In this document: positions 21,497 through 32,858 of the stretch, in pieces | How positions within the stretch are numbered: position 1 is the first letter of the stretch | How the letters are laid out: each line of letters begins with the position of its first letter | Origin: Tetraselmis striata | Taxonomy: Eukaryota; Chlorophyta; Chlorodendrophyceae; Chlorodendrales; Chlorodendraceae | Direction: 5' to 3' | Assembly (NCBI GenBank): GCA_006384855.1 | Contig: VCJN01002974.1 | Span: 40,264 to 104,263, forward strand | DNA length: 64,000 bases | Program-made: the position numbers and the translations under genes | Notes under the pieces: model-generated | What the model was told of the DNA's origin: nothing | Databases searched by the model: none | The model's input: the letters and a program-made list of their open reading frames with translations, nothing else

Positions 21497-21742
21497 TCAC
21501 TGGGCGCGCCGCCAGCGCCGTCTCCTACCTGGAGGCGGCAGCGGTCCATTGTCCTTTGCCTGCTTTTTGAGGCAAGGCAAACAAAGCTTACGCATGTCGC
21601 AGTTGGCGAAGAGTTTCGAGAACTTGGCCTCGTACTCGCCCTGGCAAAGATGATGCAGCGAGTTGATGCATCCTGGCTCTCCACAGCTACTGAGCTGCGG
21701 GCCACCACAACGGCCACCCGGCAGTGATCTCCGTAGGAACAT
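21497..21742 (-). CDS. Cys-rich frame upstream of the hAT-like gene
   Basis: About 81 residues with spaced cysteines (GGRCGG, SSCGEPGCINS, HHLCQGEY, FANCDMRKLCLPCLKK). This looks like a small zinc-binding or BED-like finger. It is 280 bp upstream of the hAT transposase frame on the same strand and could be its N-terminal exon. The splice junction was not resolved. Confidence 0.35.
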   Translation of the reverse strand: MFLRRSLPGGRCGGPQLSSCGEPGCINSLHHLCQGEYEAKFSKLFANCDMRKLCLPCLKKQAKDNGPLPPPGRRRRWRRAQ

Positions 21743-21984
21743 ACGCGCACAGTGTCTGGATTCGGAATGCTAGTCGGCAGGAGGGCCTGATTGGCGACAC
21801 GCTCTGGATCTGCCGCTGGTGCCGGTGGCTCAGCTTGGCCTGGCGCATCGCATGTGGGACCACACACAGTCGGCATTCTTGCGTATGCAGTATGCAACCA
21901 TAACGACTTAAAGAGGCAGCACTAAAAACATGTAAACATAAAGCGAGATATCGAGAGAGAAGGGGGGGGGGGGTGTAGGGAGAG

Positions 21985-21997
21985 AGGGAGAGAAAGG

Positions 21998-22055
<58 letters not shown>

Positions 22056-22062
22056 GGGAGAA
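21985..22062. repeat. (GA)n microsatellite
   Basis: A run of about 35 GA dinucleotides inside a longer purine-rich patch (21957-22095), preceded by a 12-G tract at 21962-21973. The Leu/Ser frames on the minus strand are artefacts. Confidence 0.95.
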
Positions 22063-22389
22063 AAACTGAGCGAGAAAGTAAAAGGGGAAAAGCCGAGGAG
22101 GGCATACCTGGCGCGGCGGAAAGATATGACCCTGCATCTTCCGCGAGCGAGCCCATAGGCGCGTCCATACTGCGCACTAGCTAGCAGTGTAGCACGGAAA
22201 ACAAAAGCCCTTGTGCAGCGCTTGTGACGCGAGTAGGCGACCGCATGAGCTATGAGGCAGCGGCTGGCCTGCCGAGTGTAGCGGCCATGTGATCGGCTGT
22301 TCGCTGACATGCCAGCAGCCGCTAATGCGGCGCGATGTTGCGGGCGGCGCCTGTGGCTGCGGGGCGGGGAGCGCGCGTCGCGCCCCCGA

Positions 22390-22485
22390 AAGATTCTGGA
22401 ATGTTGAAAGAATGGACGTCGAAGTCATTCTGAATCATTCTAGAATTATTCTCGTTTCAAACATTCTGAATTATTCTCTTGGCAG
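22390..22485 (+). repeat. ATTCT-rich flank repeat, right copy
   Basis: Partner of 19548-19640: GGAATGTTGAAAGAATG, then GTCATTCTGAATCATTCTAG, then TTTCAAACATTCTGAATTAT. It may be subterminal sequence of a hAT-type element or an unrelated MITE. Confidence 0.55.
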
Positions 22486-23231
22486 CTATACATATATCCA
22501 CTATTTGTTGTGCATGTATATATAGCGACTACCAACTTATCTGGCGGAGGCACTTGGAGGTCTGATCTACGAAAAATCCAGCCGCGCCTTTATTCGAATT
22601 TATGATGGGCTTAAATCTTCGTATCACCTATATGTGTATGTGAATTACGTAAGGATTAATACAGAATTGTGCGCAGAATGCCCCACGACAATATTTTTAT
22701 CACAGTAGCGACTAATACTGCGACATGCCATGCCGTGATTGTCAAGCCACGCGTTATTCTATTCTTAAAAATATTATGGCTCGTGCTGCACTTGCTCGAG
22801 AGCCCCGATGGCTGCCAGCGTGGCATGTGTTTGGCGGTGGCGCGCCGCGAATCCCTACCGCCTAGCCTGCCTCCCTGGCTGCAAAAGTGGCAAACCCACG
22901 GCCGGCCGGTCGTCACTCATCCTCGTTTGGTATCTATCTACCCACCCAAGCCGAGAGCTCTCTCAGTCAGTGACTCTCCTCCCCACACCCACCTCCTCGC
23001 CTGCTGCAGCACAAACTGTTGTGATAAATTCCTTGAGCTTCTGTGGCTTTGCAGTCGCGCCCCGCTACAACAATCACCCCGCCGAGCCCCGAAGTCGGTG
23101 GGAGCGCCGCTCCCGTTGACGACCGCCAGTGATCAGTGGGTTCGCAGTGAGCGATGATATCTGCGCGCGCGCTGACCCCTATCCCCCCCCCCCCCCCCCC
23201 CCCACCACCACCACCAACCACACAGACTGCG

Positions 23232-26200
23232 ATGGATGGCGCGATTGATGGGCTGAGCGGCTACGCGCGCATGGCACTGGCCGACAAGAACGTGGCGCTG
23301 ACGCTGCGCACGATGGAGAAGACGGCCCTGCCCTGGCTGCGCGCCGTGCCGGGGATGCCGCCACCGATGGCCGCACGCCTGGCGCCGTACGCGATCCCGG
23401 CCGCCATTCTGCTGCTCTTCTACGCCGCGGCCTCCTACCTTGTGCTGTCGCTCTTGCTGGGACGGCGCGAGGGGCACGTGCCGACGATCAAGGTTGAGGC
23501 GGAGCCGTACGAAGCGGAGGACGAGATCGACGCGCCGCTGTACGACCCGGCCGGCGCGCCCCCCAAGCCGGGCGTCATCCCCTGCTACGACCCCGGCTCC
23601 ATGCAGTTCCTTGGCGAGGTGGGCTGAGCGTCACTCCGAGCCCACGTTACAGCCGGGAAGGGGGGTTAGCTTTGGGATCCAGCCGCAGGCCGCGGCGGGC
23701 AGCGCTACCCCAAAAATCCCACCAGAGCGCTGATGGGCCGCCGCGTGGTTGCGCGCGTGCAGATGCCAGCGATGAGCGCCGCGGAGGTGAAGGCCAAGAT
23801 TGCCGCCGCGCGCTCCGCAGGCCGCACGTGGCGGCAGTCTAGCTTCGCGGACCGCCGCCGGCTGCTGCGCACACTGCTCAAGTTCATCCTGACCGAGCAG
23901 GAGACAATCTGCCGAGTGGCGGCGCGCGACTCAGGCAAGGCGATGGTAGACGCCGGCTTTGGGGAGCTCATCGTCACGTGCGAGAAGATCAAGTGGCTGT
24001 GCGCGGTGCGCACCGCCATGCCTGCGCCGGGAGCAACACAGTGCGGGCGCCTGGCCCCCCCTGGGAGGCGCCCCGCTGACCGCCTGGTTGGTGGTGCGCA
24101 GGAGGGTGAGAAGTGGCTGCGCCCGGAGCGCCGCAGCGCCGGTATCATGATGTTCTACAAGGCCGCGCGCGTGGAGTACCATCCCGTGGGCGTGGTGGGC
24201 GCCATCGTGCCGTGGAACTATCCCTTCCACAACGTGTTCAACCCGCTCACCGCCGCCGTCATGGCCGGCAACTCCATCGTCATCAAGGTGACCCGCGGCC
24301 TCAGACAGTGCCTCTGCTTGATCAGTAAGAAGCATAGAAATGGACATGACGGGGCGGCATGCTCAGGCCCCGCCTCCATTCGCCTGTGGCCAGGTGAGCG
24401 AGCACGCCTCCTGGAGCGCCAAGTACTACGGCCGCGTGATTGCCGCGGCGCTGGCCGCGTGCCACGCGCCGCCCGACCTGGTGCAGATTGTGACCGGCTA
24501 CGGCGAGGCCGGCAACGCACTCGTCACTGGCGGCGTGGACAAGCTCATCTTTGTGGGCTCCACCGCCATCGGCAAGAAGGTGCATCCAGCACCCCCCCTT
24601 TTTCTCCCCTTTGCCTGCTCCCTTTCTCTCATTCCCCTTGAGACGCCCCCAGGCTGCACGTGAATGTCCAACCCCCTAATGCGCACTCGCAATGCGTCCA
24701 TTCGCCCCCTAGCTGACTCCCCGCCGCATGCGCGCCTCTCTCGCTGTCCGCCATGTGTTCGCTGCTTCCGCGTAGGTGATGGAAGCAGCCGCCTCCACGC
24801 TGACCCCGGTCGTGCTCGAGCTCGGCGGCAAGGACGCGTTTATTGTCTGCGACGATGCCAACCTGGCGCAAGCGGTGCCCACCGCGCTGCGCGGCACCTA
24901 CCAGTCCTGCGGCCAGAACTGCGCGGGCGCGGAGCGCTTCTTTGTGCATGAGAAGGTGCCCACCCCTTTCCCACCACCACCACCATCCCCGCCATGCGCC
25001 CACCCACTTTGGGGCGGGCACAAACGGGCGGGAAGGTTAAGGCGGTCAGCAGCTCGCGCACACTCACCACCGCGCCACCTTGCTGTATTACAGATCTACG
25101 ACAAGTTTGTCACAAAGGTGGTGGACGCAGCCAAGAAAATCCGCCAGGTGCTGCTCTTGGGTATCGTTGCTGGAATCCTCTCCCCCCCCCGGGTTCCCTG
25201 TTATTGGATCGGCACGCAGCCTTCAGCATGGCAGGCAAAGCCTCTGATACAAATGTGGTGGCACAGGGACCCGCTCTCGGCGGCGGTACCGTGGACTGCG
25301 GCGCGATGTGCATGCCTGGCCTCACCGACAAGGTGGCCTACCCGCTGCCGCAGAGGCCGTGTCATCATGCATGCAGCGGGGACCCACCCCGCCCCACCCC
25401 AGCGCGCCTGACATGCTGCACCGCCCCCTTGTTCAGATCCAGGAGCTGGTGGATGATGCGCTGGCCAAGGGCGCCAAGGCGCTGCTGGGCGGCAAGATCG
25501 GGGCCGCATCCGGCCAGTTTTACCAGCCCACCGTGCTGGTGGATGTCTCGCCCGAGATGCGCATCTGGAGCGAGGAGGTCTTTGGGCCTGTGCTGACTAT
25601 CATCAAGGTCCAGAACGACGCTGAGGTAAGGCGCAGCACAGCCCATGGCCCACCCACCCGCCATGAGCTCTCCAGGAGGTGGAGGGGAGGGGGGGGATTG
25701 ACATGCTGACAATTCGCCCTCGCCATCCTTGCAGGCCATCAAGCTGGCCAATGACTGCCCCTTTGGCCTAGGCTCAAACGTGTTCTCCACCAGCGCACGC
25801 CGCGCCAACGCCATTGCGCGCCAGCTGCAGGCCGGCATGTCCTCCATCAACGACTTTGCCACGACCTACATGTGCCAGGTGACCCTATCGCACCCCCTCT
25901 TGCTGCTCCGGTGTGCCCTACGGTGCCAACTTGAACCATCTACCCGCGGCGCCGTGATTCTTGGCGTCCTGCAAGGCTCGGGCATGATCCCCAAGTTACC
26001 ACACTTTGCTCATGGGTAATCGCGGCTAGCCGGCAATGCTGCCCAAGCATGCGGACCCTTGATCGTGTCTTGCTCCCTGTGCTGCATGCAGTCCCTGCCC
26101 TTTGGCGGCGTGAAGGAGTCCGGGTTCGACCGCTTTGCTGGCATTGAGGGCCTGCGCGGGCTGTGTGTCCCCAAGGTGATACTCCTTACCCCCCCTCCCC

Positions 26201-26674
26201 GCCCTCTAACGCACCCATAGGCACAGACACGCACGTCCGCCGCTCTTACACACTTGCAGTCTCGCACACATGCATGCAAGCGCATGACAAAGTGACTTAT
26301 CTGGCGATACTGTGTCTTTGCGCCAGGCTGTTTGTGAGGATCGGTTCCCGATGCTCTTGAAGACAGAGATCCCGCCCCCACTGCAGTACCCGGTGAGTCG
26401 CCGAAGACCCGCAGTGCAGGCCGCAACGCCATGCGAGCCATCCTAACCTGCCACACACCAACACCGCGCCGATGTATCCCTGACCTGTGATGGTTTTTCG
26501 CTGCGCGTGAGCCAGGTGTCGGACGTCGCGTTCCCCTTCATCAACGCGCTGTGCCACATGTTCTATGGGCTCACCCGGTGGCAGCAGTTCCGCGGCTTGC
26601 TGCGCGTGGCGCAGTGCTTCCTGCTGCCCTTCACGGTGGCCACCAAGCCCGCCAGGCGCGCAAAGGAGGAGTAA
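23232..26674 (+). CDS. ALDH22: Membrane-anchored aldehyde dehydrogenase, ALDH22 family
   Basis: Twelve exons, all phase 0: 23232-23618, 23763-24005, 24102-24287, 24394-24579, 24776-24955, 25094-25147, 25267-25332, 25437-25625, 25735-25878, 26092-26175, 26327-26392 and 26516-26674. Together they give about 647 residues, slightly longer than plant ALDH22A1. Residues 51-77 form a hydrophobic N-terminal anchor, as in that family. The NAD(P)-dependent dehydrogenase core shows PWNYPF (Asn about 249), [15 protein letters not shown] (Glu about 349) and GQNCAGAER (catalytic Cys about 383). It also shows the ALDH22-like [23 protein letters not shown], and [15 protein letters not shown] near the end. 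The C-terminus adds a second hydrophobic segment (residues about 597-640). The role is probably oxidation of reactive aldehydes at an endomembrane. Donors are almost all GTGNNN. The start at 23232 was chosen because the upstream frame crosses a poly-C tract. Confidence 0.92.
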
Positions 26675-28022
26675 GCGCTATGGTCGCATGCCCGCTCCCC
26701 AGCGCTGCCACAGTAGCCCCTTCTCAACCTCCCCCCCTATCTTTCCCACCCAAGACCCAAGCACCCTTTCCGGCTCTTCCATCCACGTTGCCGAGCCGAT
26801 CCGCGCAAAGCATTGCACATTCTCTGACGAGCAAACAGTCTCTCATGCCGCGGCTTGCCTGCGCGTCGTGCCATGACCGCACCACCGGTCTCTCTGACGC
26901 GGAGGCGTGAGGATAGGTGCTGGTGAGATAGGGTATGGGTGGGGCGGTGGGCCTCGGCGGGATGTGAGCTCCGATGTCGGCGGAATGTGGCATGAATCAA
27001 TGCTTGTGAGTTTGCGTGCGGCGGCATATGCAATATTGCCGCCATGTGCAATATTTTCAGTGCCCGTGGCCCCGCTCACAACCTTATTATCCCGGCTGGT
27101 GATAACGTATTGGCATGTCTTTTCATGGCATGTCGGATGTCATAAGAACTCGCGATCGCGCGTGATGTTTCCCGCCGTAATGTGATACTGGACAGTACAA
27201 TTCAGGAAGTCGCTAAGTACCGTAGCCGAGTAGATGACGATGTGCTACTGGTCGCGGGTACTCGTTACGAGTACTGAATGTATACTAGATCTGGTACTAG
27301 TCGGCTTGATTAGACGGCATTACGGGCGTTTGAGTGTGACTATGTGTTTGTGTGCAGGTGTATCGTATATTGCTATTCGCGTTTATAAGTTTCAAAGCAA
27401 AGCCGATGTGGTGCATTGTTTTAGCAGCAATGGCCACTATGCACATCGTAGGTGATTGGCATGTCAGACATGCAACACTTTCTGCCATCATGGGGATTGC
27501 GATCGCAGTAAGTTGAGTGAACAATTGATTATTCGTTCCTGTATCCGAACAGTTGCGTTGGAATAATTCATACATGGCACTGGTCAGAAATGCTTGTACA
27601 GTAGAATATGATTGCTTGCTCATCGTATCAGTATTGCAACGATTTTCGCACTCCATAGGTATGGCTGATACAAACTGGTGCTCTGGAGATTAATTGTATG
27701 CGCATGATGAGCAAGCTATGGCGCTGTGGCCTACATGGCTGCAGTGATGCCATGCGGTATCGTTTTTTGTGCCAGTGGGACACTGGGCCCCTCCAACCAT
27801 CGGCTCGATCTGCAGCGCTCCCCCTGGTGCACCAAGCAACACCTCCACCCAGGCCTTGACTCGACCGCCGCCTTCCTCACCACCTCCCACCCCTACTGTA
27901 CTCCCCGTCACCGTCCCGAGCCCGGCGGCACCCGTCATCCTGCGCAACAATTCGGCTGGCCCACTGCCAGCTTCTATGCCAGCCGGGAGCCCGGCCCAGT
28001 GGGAAGCGTCGTCCGCGCTTAG
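26675..28022. other. 3' flank and intergenic region
   Basis: No gene is supported with confidence. A Pro/Ser/Thr-rich frame at 27769-28026 (PPPSSPPPTPT) could be a fragment of a hydroxyproline-rich cell-wall protein or chance. Confidence 0.35.
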
Positions 28023-28268
28023 TTAAGCCACCGCCGCCTGAGCTGTGAGAAGCGCGACCCGCCCGTGCTGACGTACTCGCTGGCGGAGTGGGCCCTGCTG
28101 GCGGGGAGCGTGCAGGAGGGGCGGCCTCCTGTGCCCCAGCGCTGTGACACTTGGGACTGCGGCTACGTGAAGGGACCACTGACGGATGCTGGCCTGGCGC
28201 TGCCGGACTGCATTGCGGCACCGGCGCTTGACCTTTCCTGCGGAGCTGCGCCGCGGTGCTTATCCTAG
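28023..28268 (+). CDS. Unrecognised Cys-containing exon
   Basis: An open, coding-looking frame reads through LSCEKRDPPVLTYSLAEW, RCDTWDCGYVKGPLTD, LPDCIAAP and LSCGAAPRC and stops at 28266-28268. Seven cysteines in about 80 residues suggest a secreted or disulfide-bonded piece, perhaps the last exon of a gene whose earlier exon is the Pro-rich frame at 27769-28026. No family was recognised and the 5' boundary is unknown. Confidence 0.3.
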   Translation, partial: LSHRRLSCEKRDPPVLTYSLAEWALLAGSVQEGRPPVPQRCDTWDCGYVKGPLTDAGLALPDCIAAPALDLSCGAAPRCLS

Positions 28269-28461
28269 TTGCCAAGTATCCGCCGTTGTAAATGTCGATG
28301 AATGAGCGCTGAGCTTATCACCTTCCGAATTCTGGAGTGCGCCAGCTACCCTCCCCAGACTGCGGCACTACCCCGTGACCGGGCAACCAGTGCCTCATGT
28401 CCCCCCTGATGTGCCCATCACGTAGGGCCCCACAGGAGATTGGGCTTCCTTCGCTGTACTG

Positions 28462-28484
28462 CCATGATGATGATGATGATGATG
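28462..28484. repeat. (GAT)n microsatellite
   Basis: Six to seven perfect ATG/GAT trinucleotides. No coding frame uses it. Confidence 0.8.
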
Positions 28485-28564
28485 GGGAAGCTTTACGCCG
28501 CTATGTTACACGGAAGCAAACGGCAACCGCCCCCAACTGAATCAATGCAGTACAGTGAACGTTA

Positions 28565-28612
28565 AAAACCCAAACCTAAGAACCTAAAACCTAACAACCC
28601 TAAACCAGAAAG
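28565..28612. repeat. Degenerate interstitial telomere-like repeat
   Basis: Successive AACCTAA, ACCTAAAA, CCTAAC and CCCTAAACC words resemble degenerate (CCCTAAA)n or (CCCTAAAA)n, the plant and Chlamydomonas telomere units. Similar short patches occur at 12935-12958 and 40848-40895. Confidence 0.45.
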
Positions 28613-29542
28613 CATGTAGCAGCACATATACATGTGGATCCAAATAGACAATTTATGTCATGTTACCAACACGTGTCCGCCTCACACATGGGCGCCGCCA
28701 TAATGATAAGCCTAAGACTGTCCCTTTCGGATTATCTGGCTGTGGTTGACTTCTTATCCCGCCAAATGGCTTGCTGCATGCTCAACACCCTAAAAGAGAA
28801 ATCCTCGCCCTATTAAAAAATGTGCACATCTACTTGTCACAGTCCTCGTCGTCCATAATGAACTGGTGAACTGGTGATGATACATGCTATTGATCGTGGT
28901 TATTATTCGGGTGCCCTTGCGGATGTCCTTGCAGAAGGCTCATCAGCAGTTTCTGTGAATTTCCTGTCTACCTGTATTACGGCGCGTCATCATCTGCTGA
29001 GGCTGCTTGCCATTTTTCTTTCTTTCTAGGCATTCATTCTCGACATGATGATGTGGCAGCAGCAGTACTTGTTTCGAAATATCGCTACACGCTTATGTCT
29101 ATTAACGCCCTCCGCGCTTATTGCTTGCCGTATTAATTGCAAACATCAGAATAAACAACACGCTTGGATTGTTTGTGGCGGAGGAACTATGTATTATTCT
29201 ATTCATGCTCAAGCCGTACCCGTAGCTATTATGCCTTTTCATTTTTTTGATATATGTAAGGATACGTAGTGTAGGTAGGCAGACGATGGAGATGCCCAGC
29301 AGTAAGCCCGCTGCAACAATAGCATGCATCACCAATAAGATAGTTTTAAAGTACTAGCAGTAGTAGGAGTAGTATAATGCGCGGCGCATAAATCTTGAAC
29401 ATACTTGCGGTAATGCTTATCAATGTTATCAAAAGCAATACAAGGTGGTCAAAACTGATGCAACAATAATCATATAAAGGATCGCTCCGCCAGTAAGTGT
29501 CTACTGTTGTTACAATGGTATGTATATGATGTTCGAAAGAAA

Positions 29543-29632
29543 GCACTTGGTGGCGACATGGATCAGGCGATCCTGAACGCGCTGGACATATTCGACGGGC
29601 TGGTGGAGAGCGGCAAGCTGAAGACGGACTAG
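29543..29632 (+). CDS. Short 3' exon fragment, unrecognised
   Basis: After a possible acceptor (CGAAAG) the frame reads ALGGDMDQAILNALDIFDGL, then VESGKLKTD and stop. It is amphipathic, codon-like and GC-rich inside an AT-rich neighbourhood. It may be the last exon of a gene or a captured fragment. Upstream exons were not found. Confidence 0.25.
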   Translation, partial: ALGGDMDQAILNALDIFDGLVESGKLKTD

Positions 29633-30057
29633 GAAGAGTAGCCAGGGGGGCAGGGCAGAAGGGGGCCAGCTGCTGCGCCCTGCGACCAGCCATATTTAAT
29701 ATTTGGATCGTATAGTAGGGTGTAGGCTTTTTGCGCTTTTCGCGTCCGGAGGCATATGATGCCAGATTGGAGTGGGGCTGCCGAGGTCCTGATTGCAAAG
29801 CCGACTTGCATTTGCTCTTTTGGCACTTTCAATACTGTTTTTTCCGGAAGCCTGCCTGCCTTTTCTCTCACCCAGAAGGAAGCAAGAATTCCATCGGCGC
29901 AATGGACCGCAGCTTCAGCTAGTCTTTATTGTCAATGCTTGCGGTGACACTTCCGCCTTTTGCCCCAGGATCCACATTCCACCGCCGCTACTTCCTGCTG
30001 CATGGATGGGGTCGGATGGCCCTTTGATGAGTAGTACGCCCCCCCCCCCCCCCCCCT

Positions 30058-30092
30058 ATAATGTAATTACGTGTGTAATAACGGAATTTCAC
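30058..30092 (+). repeat. Direct repeat flanking the sulfotransferase exon, left
   Basis: GTAATTACGTGTGTAATAAC followed by GGAATTTCACG matches GTAATTACGTGTGTAATTAC and GGTATTTCACG at 30637-30668 in the same orientation. A C tract lies just upstream at 30038-30056. Confidence 0.6.
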
Positions 30093-30164
30093 GGGCAGCG
30101 GTAAGTACGCCTGTACTAAAGAGCGGGGGCGCCAGGGCCGTGTCGGGGGCGCGGCAAGCTGTAC

Positions 30165-30458
30165 TTAAGCGCTGTAGCGGTGCCTGGGCCACAGGTCAAA
30201 GTACATATCAGGCGGCGCCGCTTTCTGCAGATACCCGTTCTGCTTCCTCAATCGATATATCAAGGTTTTAACGGTGGTGCTGCCGGCCTTGGGGACGCGA
30301 TTATAGTACACCAATGGCGGCGCCTCGGAGTGTGAACGTCCAGGAGTGTGACAGCGGTCCAGGGTGGCGACCGTCGGTACGGTACATGCGAGAAGACGGA
30401 GCAACAGTAGCAGCGCGGCGGCGGCCTGGCCTGGGCGATCTGCTGCTGTGCGCCTCAT
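30165..30458 (-). CDS. Sulfotransferase N-terminus (2-O-sulfotransferase-like), orphan exon or fragment
   Basis: About 97 residues. They begin with a short basic N-terminus and a hydrophobic run of Leu/Ala (residues about 12-24), as in type II Golgi enzymes. Next comes LVYYNRVPKAGSTTVKTLIY, the 5'-phosphosulfate (PAPS) binding loop of the heparan/uronyl 2-O-sulfotransferase-like group. Coding stops at 30165, about 45 residues after the loop, so the catalytic domain is missing unless an intron starts earlier (a GTATCT donor lies at AACGG|GTATCT). No downstream exon was recognised. Flanking direct repeats (30058-30092 and 30637-30671) suggest the piece may have moved. It would otherwise act in the Golgi on sulfated polysaccharides. 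Confidence 0.55.
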   Translation of the reverse strand: MRRTAADRPGQAAAALLLLLRLLACTVPTVATLDRCHTPGRSHSEAPPLVYYNRVPKAGSTTVKTLIYRLRKQNGYLQKAAPPDMYFDLWPRHRYSA

Positions 30459-30636
30459 GTTCCCTACTCTAGTTAGACTTCGATACGTCAACACGGAAAG
30501 CAACTTCTACTCCTCGGCCTGACGCTAGTTGCAGCCTGTTGACTTGGTGCGGAAACGGATGGCTGTTTGGTGGGGCGGGGGGGGAGGCGTGCCCGACGAT
30601 CCGGTCATCCGACGACGACGACTGGATGTAATTACG

Positions 30637-30671
30637 GTGTAATTACGTGTGTAATTACGGTATTTCACGTG
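30637..30671 (+). repeat. Direct repeat flanking the sulfotransferase exon, right
   Basis: Partner of 30058-30092, preceded by a partial extra unit (TGTAATTACGGTGTAATTAC). Confidence 0.6.
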
Positions 30672-30779
30672 GTTGCTCTGTTCCGCTGCTGCCAAAGTAA
30701 TTGTGGGTGTTGGGGGCGGAGGGGGGCGGGGGGCGGTGGGGCACTTCTCATGTGTTATTATCCAACACGCGCACATCCC

Positions 30780-32858
30780 CCATGAATGACCTCAGCCAAT
30801 AGTCGTACTACACCCCGTACATGCGCATGAGAAATAATCCCCCCCCCCCCCCCCCCCCCCCCCCGCTGTCCAGGCCAGTATCACGGGGCACCAACACCAC
30901 AGTCCGCCCATCCGGCACAAATGGCATACTCTCCCGCTCAATCAGCCACATTAGGAGAGCAGAACCGTTGCGCTGCTCCGACTGAGGCCCATTTGAACGG
31001 ATGCAGACATCACCACTCGCTCGGTGCTCCTTACGGGTCGGTTAGTAGACAATTCAGCATTGTAAAGCAGCGGCATGCCGGCATCAAGGCATCGATGTTG
31101 GCCAAGTACGGCGTGCAGGACTCGGCATTGACGCAGCATGCGAATGAGAATCTGGACCAGACGGGCGAGCTTACAGCAGCGATGTGGTCGAAAGACGTCC
31201 AGGTCACCGCTGAGCATGTTACGTAGGCAAAACAACAAGAATCCCTACCTACGAGGCATGTTGAATACGGAAAGCTGGCAGCCCTTATCTGGCTCGACTA
31301 AACTTTGACAAGGCGCATATACCCGAGCGTCGCAGCTAGGTGCCCATTGCGTGCCGCATTCCCCCCGTAGTCGATTGTCCATAGAGTCTGCAAGGGCTAC
31401 AGCTTGAGCTCGGCAGAGTGCGAATGCGACTGTGGCCAGCATATATTCGGGATTCCGAGGACGCGCTAAGGTGTATTTACAAATAATATGGAATTACTCG
31501 GTAATAATAACCAAAGGGTCGTAACAGTAGCACAGCAGAATGTATCGCCGCATTTGAAGTCGTATGTCGTCGCTCGACAAGCGCGATGAAATCAGACAAA
31601 CACATATGGCATGTTGAACCCGGGTTGTCAACATAGCTAGGTGTGGATATCGCGCGCATACTTTCTCGCGTATTACATATTAGTGAGATGCGCAATCCAA
31701 ACGGCACGACGAAGTAATAAGCAATCGGCTCCAAATTCGGGAATCCGAGGACACGACGCCATGACATATCGCCATTCTCAAATGATACTCATATCCCAAA
31801 GCGTCACGCAACTATAGATATAGAGTGCTTGATCTGTCGTCCGTCGAACTGCAATAAGCGCCATCACTATAAATCCAGACGTATTGTGGTATATCGACTA
31901 TAAATATCCTTATCTTCCAGGAGAGTGTAACACCCCCGGCGCCAGATTGATGGCTCATCGGTATGCGTCATACAATGGTGGGAGCTTTTCGGCGGGTTCG
32001 AATGTCCGATGCTCTGAGTAGGATGATTTGTTTTGAGACACCCCCTGTAGGATCTCGTCTTCGAGAGATCGCCGCGCTATAAATCATGCCTCCGTCGTAA
32101 GCAGCATGAGTCATATGTGCAGTGCCCTTGGTGAAACCGAAACAGGAAAAACGTTCAAGCCCAGTAGGCGATATCAAAAAAATCAGCGTCGTGCGTCGGC
32201 AAAGGTGAGGCAACCCAATATCGACGTCGACCAAGGCTGTGCGCGCTCGGAAGACCATGACCCTATTGCCAGTGTGAGACCGTCACGGTATTTTTAATTG
32301 TCGCCGTGGATAACTTTTGAAGATCAACTCGTTTCGCGCATTATTATGTTGAAGTTCAAGGTTTCAGCTATACGTTCAAACAGGGGATTCGACTTCCCAT
32401 CAAATCGCATGGCATACTATCCGTGATATGGTCGTTCGTCAACCAGTAGTATCGTTGCATCAGCTAAAGTCTACAGCATCCCCAGTCACGATGACTGAGA
32501 ATTCCTTACACTTCAAGCACACACGTACATGCACGCACACATAGACGCACACATAACATATGTGTAAATATAGTCGCTTCAGGAATTAATGTTGTTTTTA
32601 GAAGAAACTTTATTTGCATCGCGCGCCTTTGTGGCAATACTGATATGCGCCATTCGCAGCGCCTTCTGTTTTCAGAATTTTTGTGAGTTTTTGCATGTTC
32701 CTTCTTCAGGTTCCGCTCGGACAATTGGACACCGCGATCTACTCCTCCGGCCGAATAACGCCGTCCTTATGATGGTATTGGGACTTGCTACACGCCCTGC
32801 TCCAAGGTACAACCGTCCGAAGCTGATGCTCCGAGGATGCGGTGGAGTGAATCCTACA
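30780..32858. other. AT-balanced intergenic region
   Basis: A C tract lies at 30840-30864. Frames of 60-130 residues on both strands have no recognisable features. Two related words (TTCGGGATTCCGAGGACGCG at 31446 and TTCGGGAATCCGAGGACACG at 31737) hint at a small repeat. Confidence 0.4.

Noticed and set aside
21908..22310. Leu/Ser-repeat proteins on the minus strand
   Set aside because: Translation of the (GA)n microsatellite.
25183..25266. Extension of ALDH22 exon 6 to the GTATCG donor at about 25160
   Set aside because: It would add residues (VLLL and [10 protein letters not shown]) absent from the family. Using 25147/25267 gives the conserved [17 protein letters not shown] in phase.
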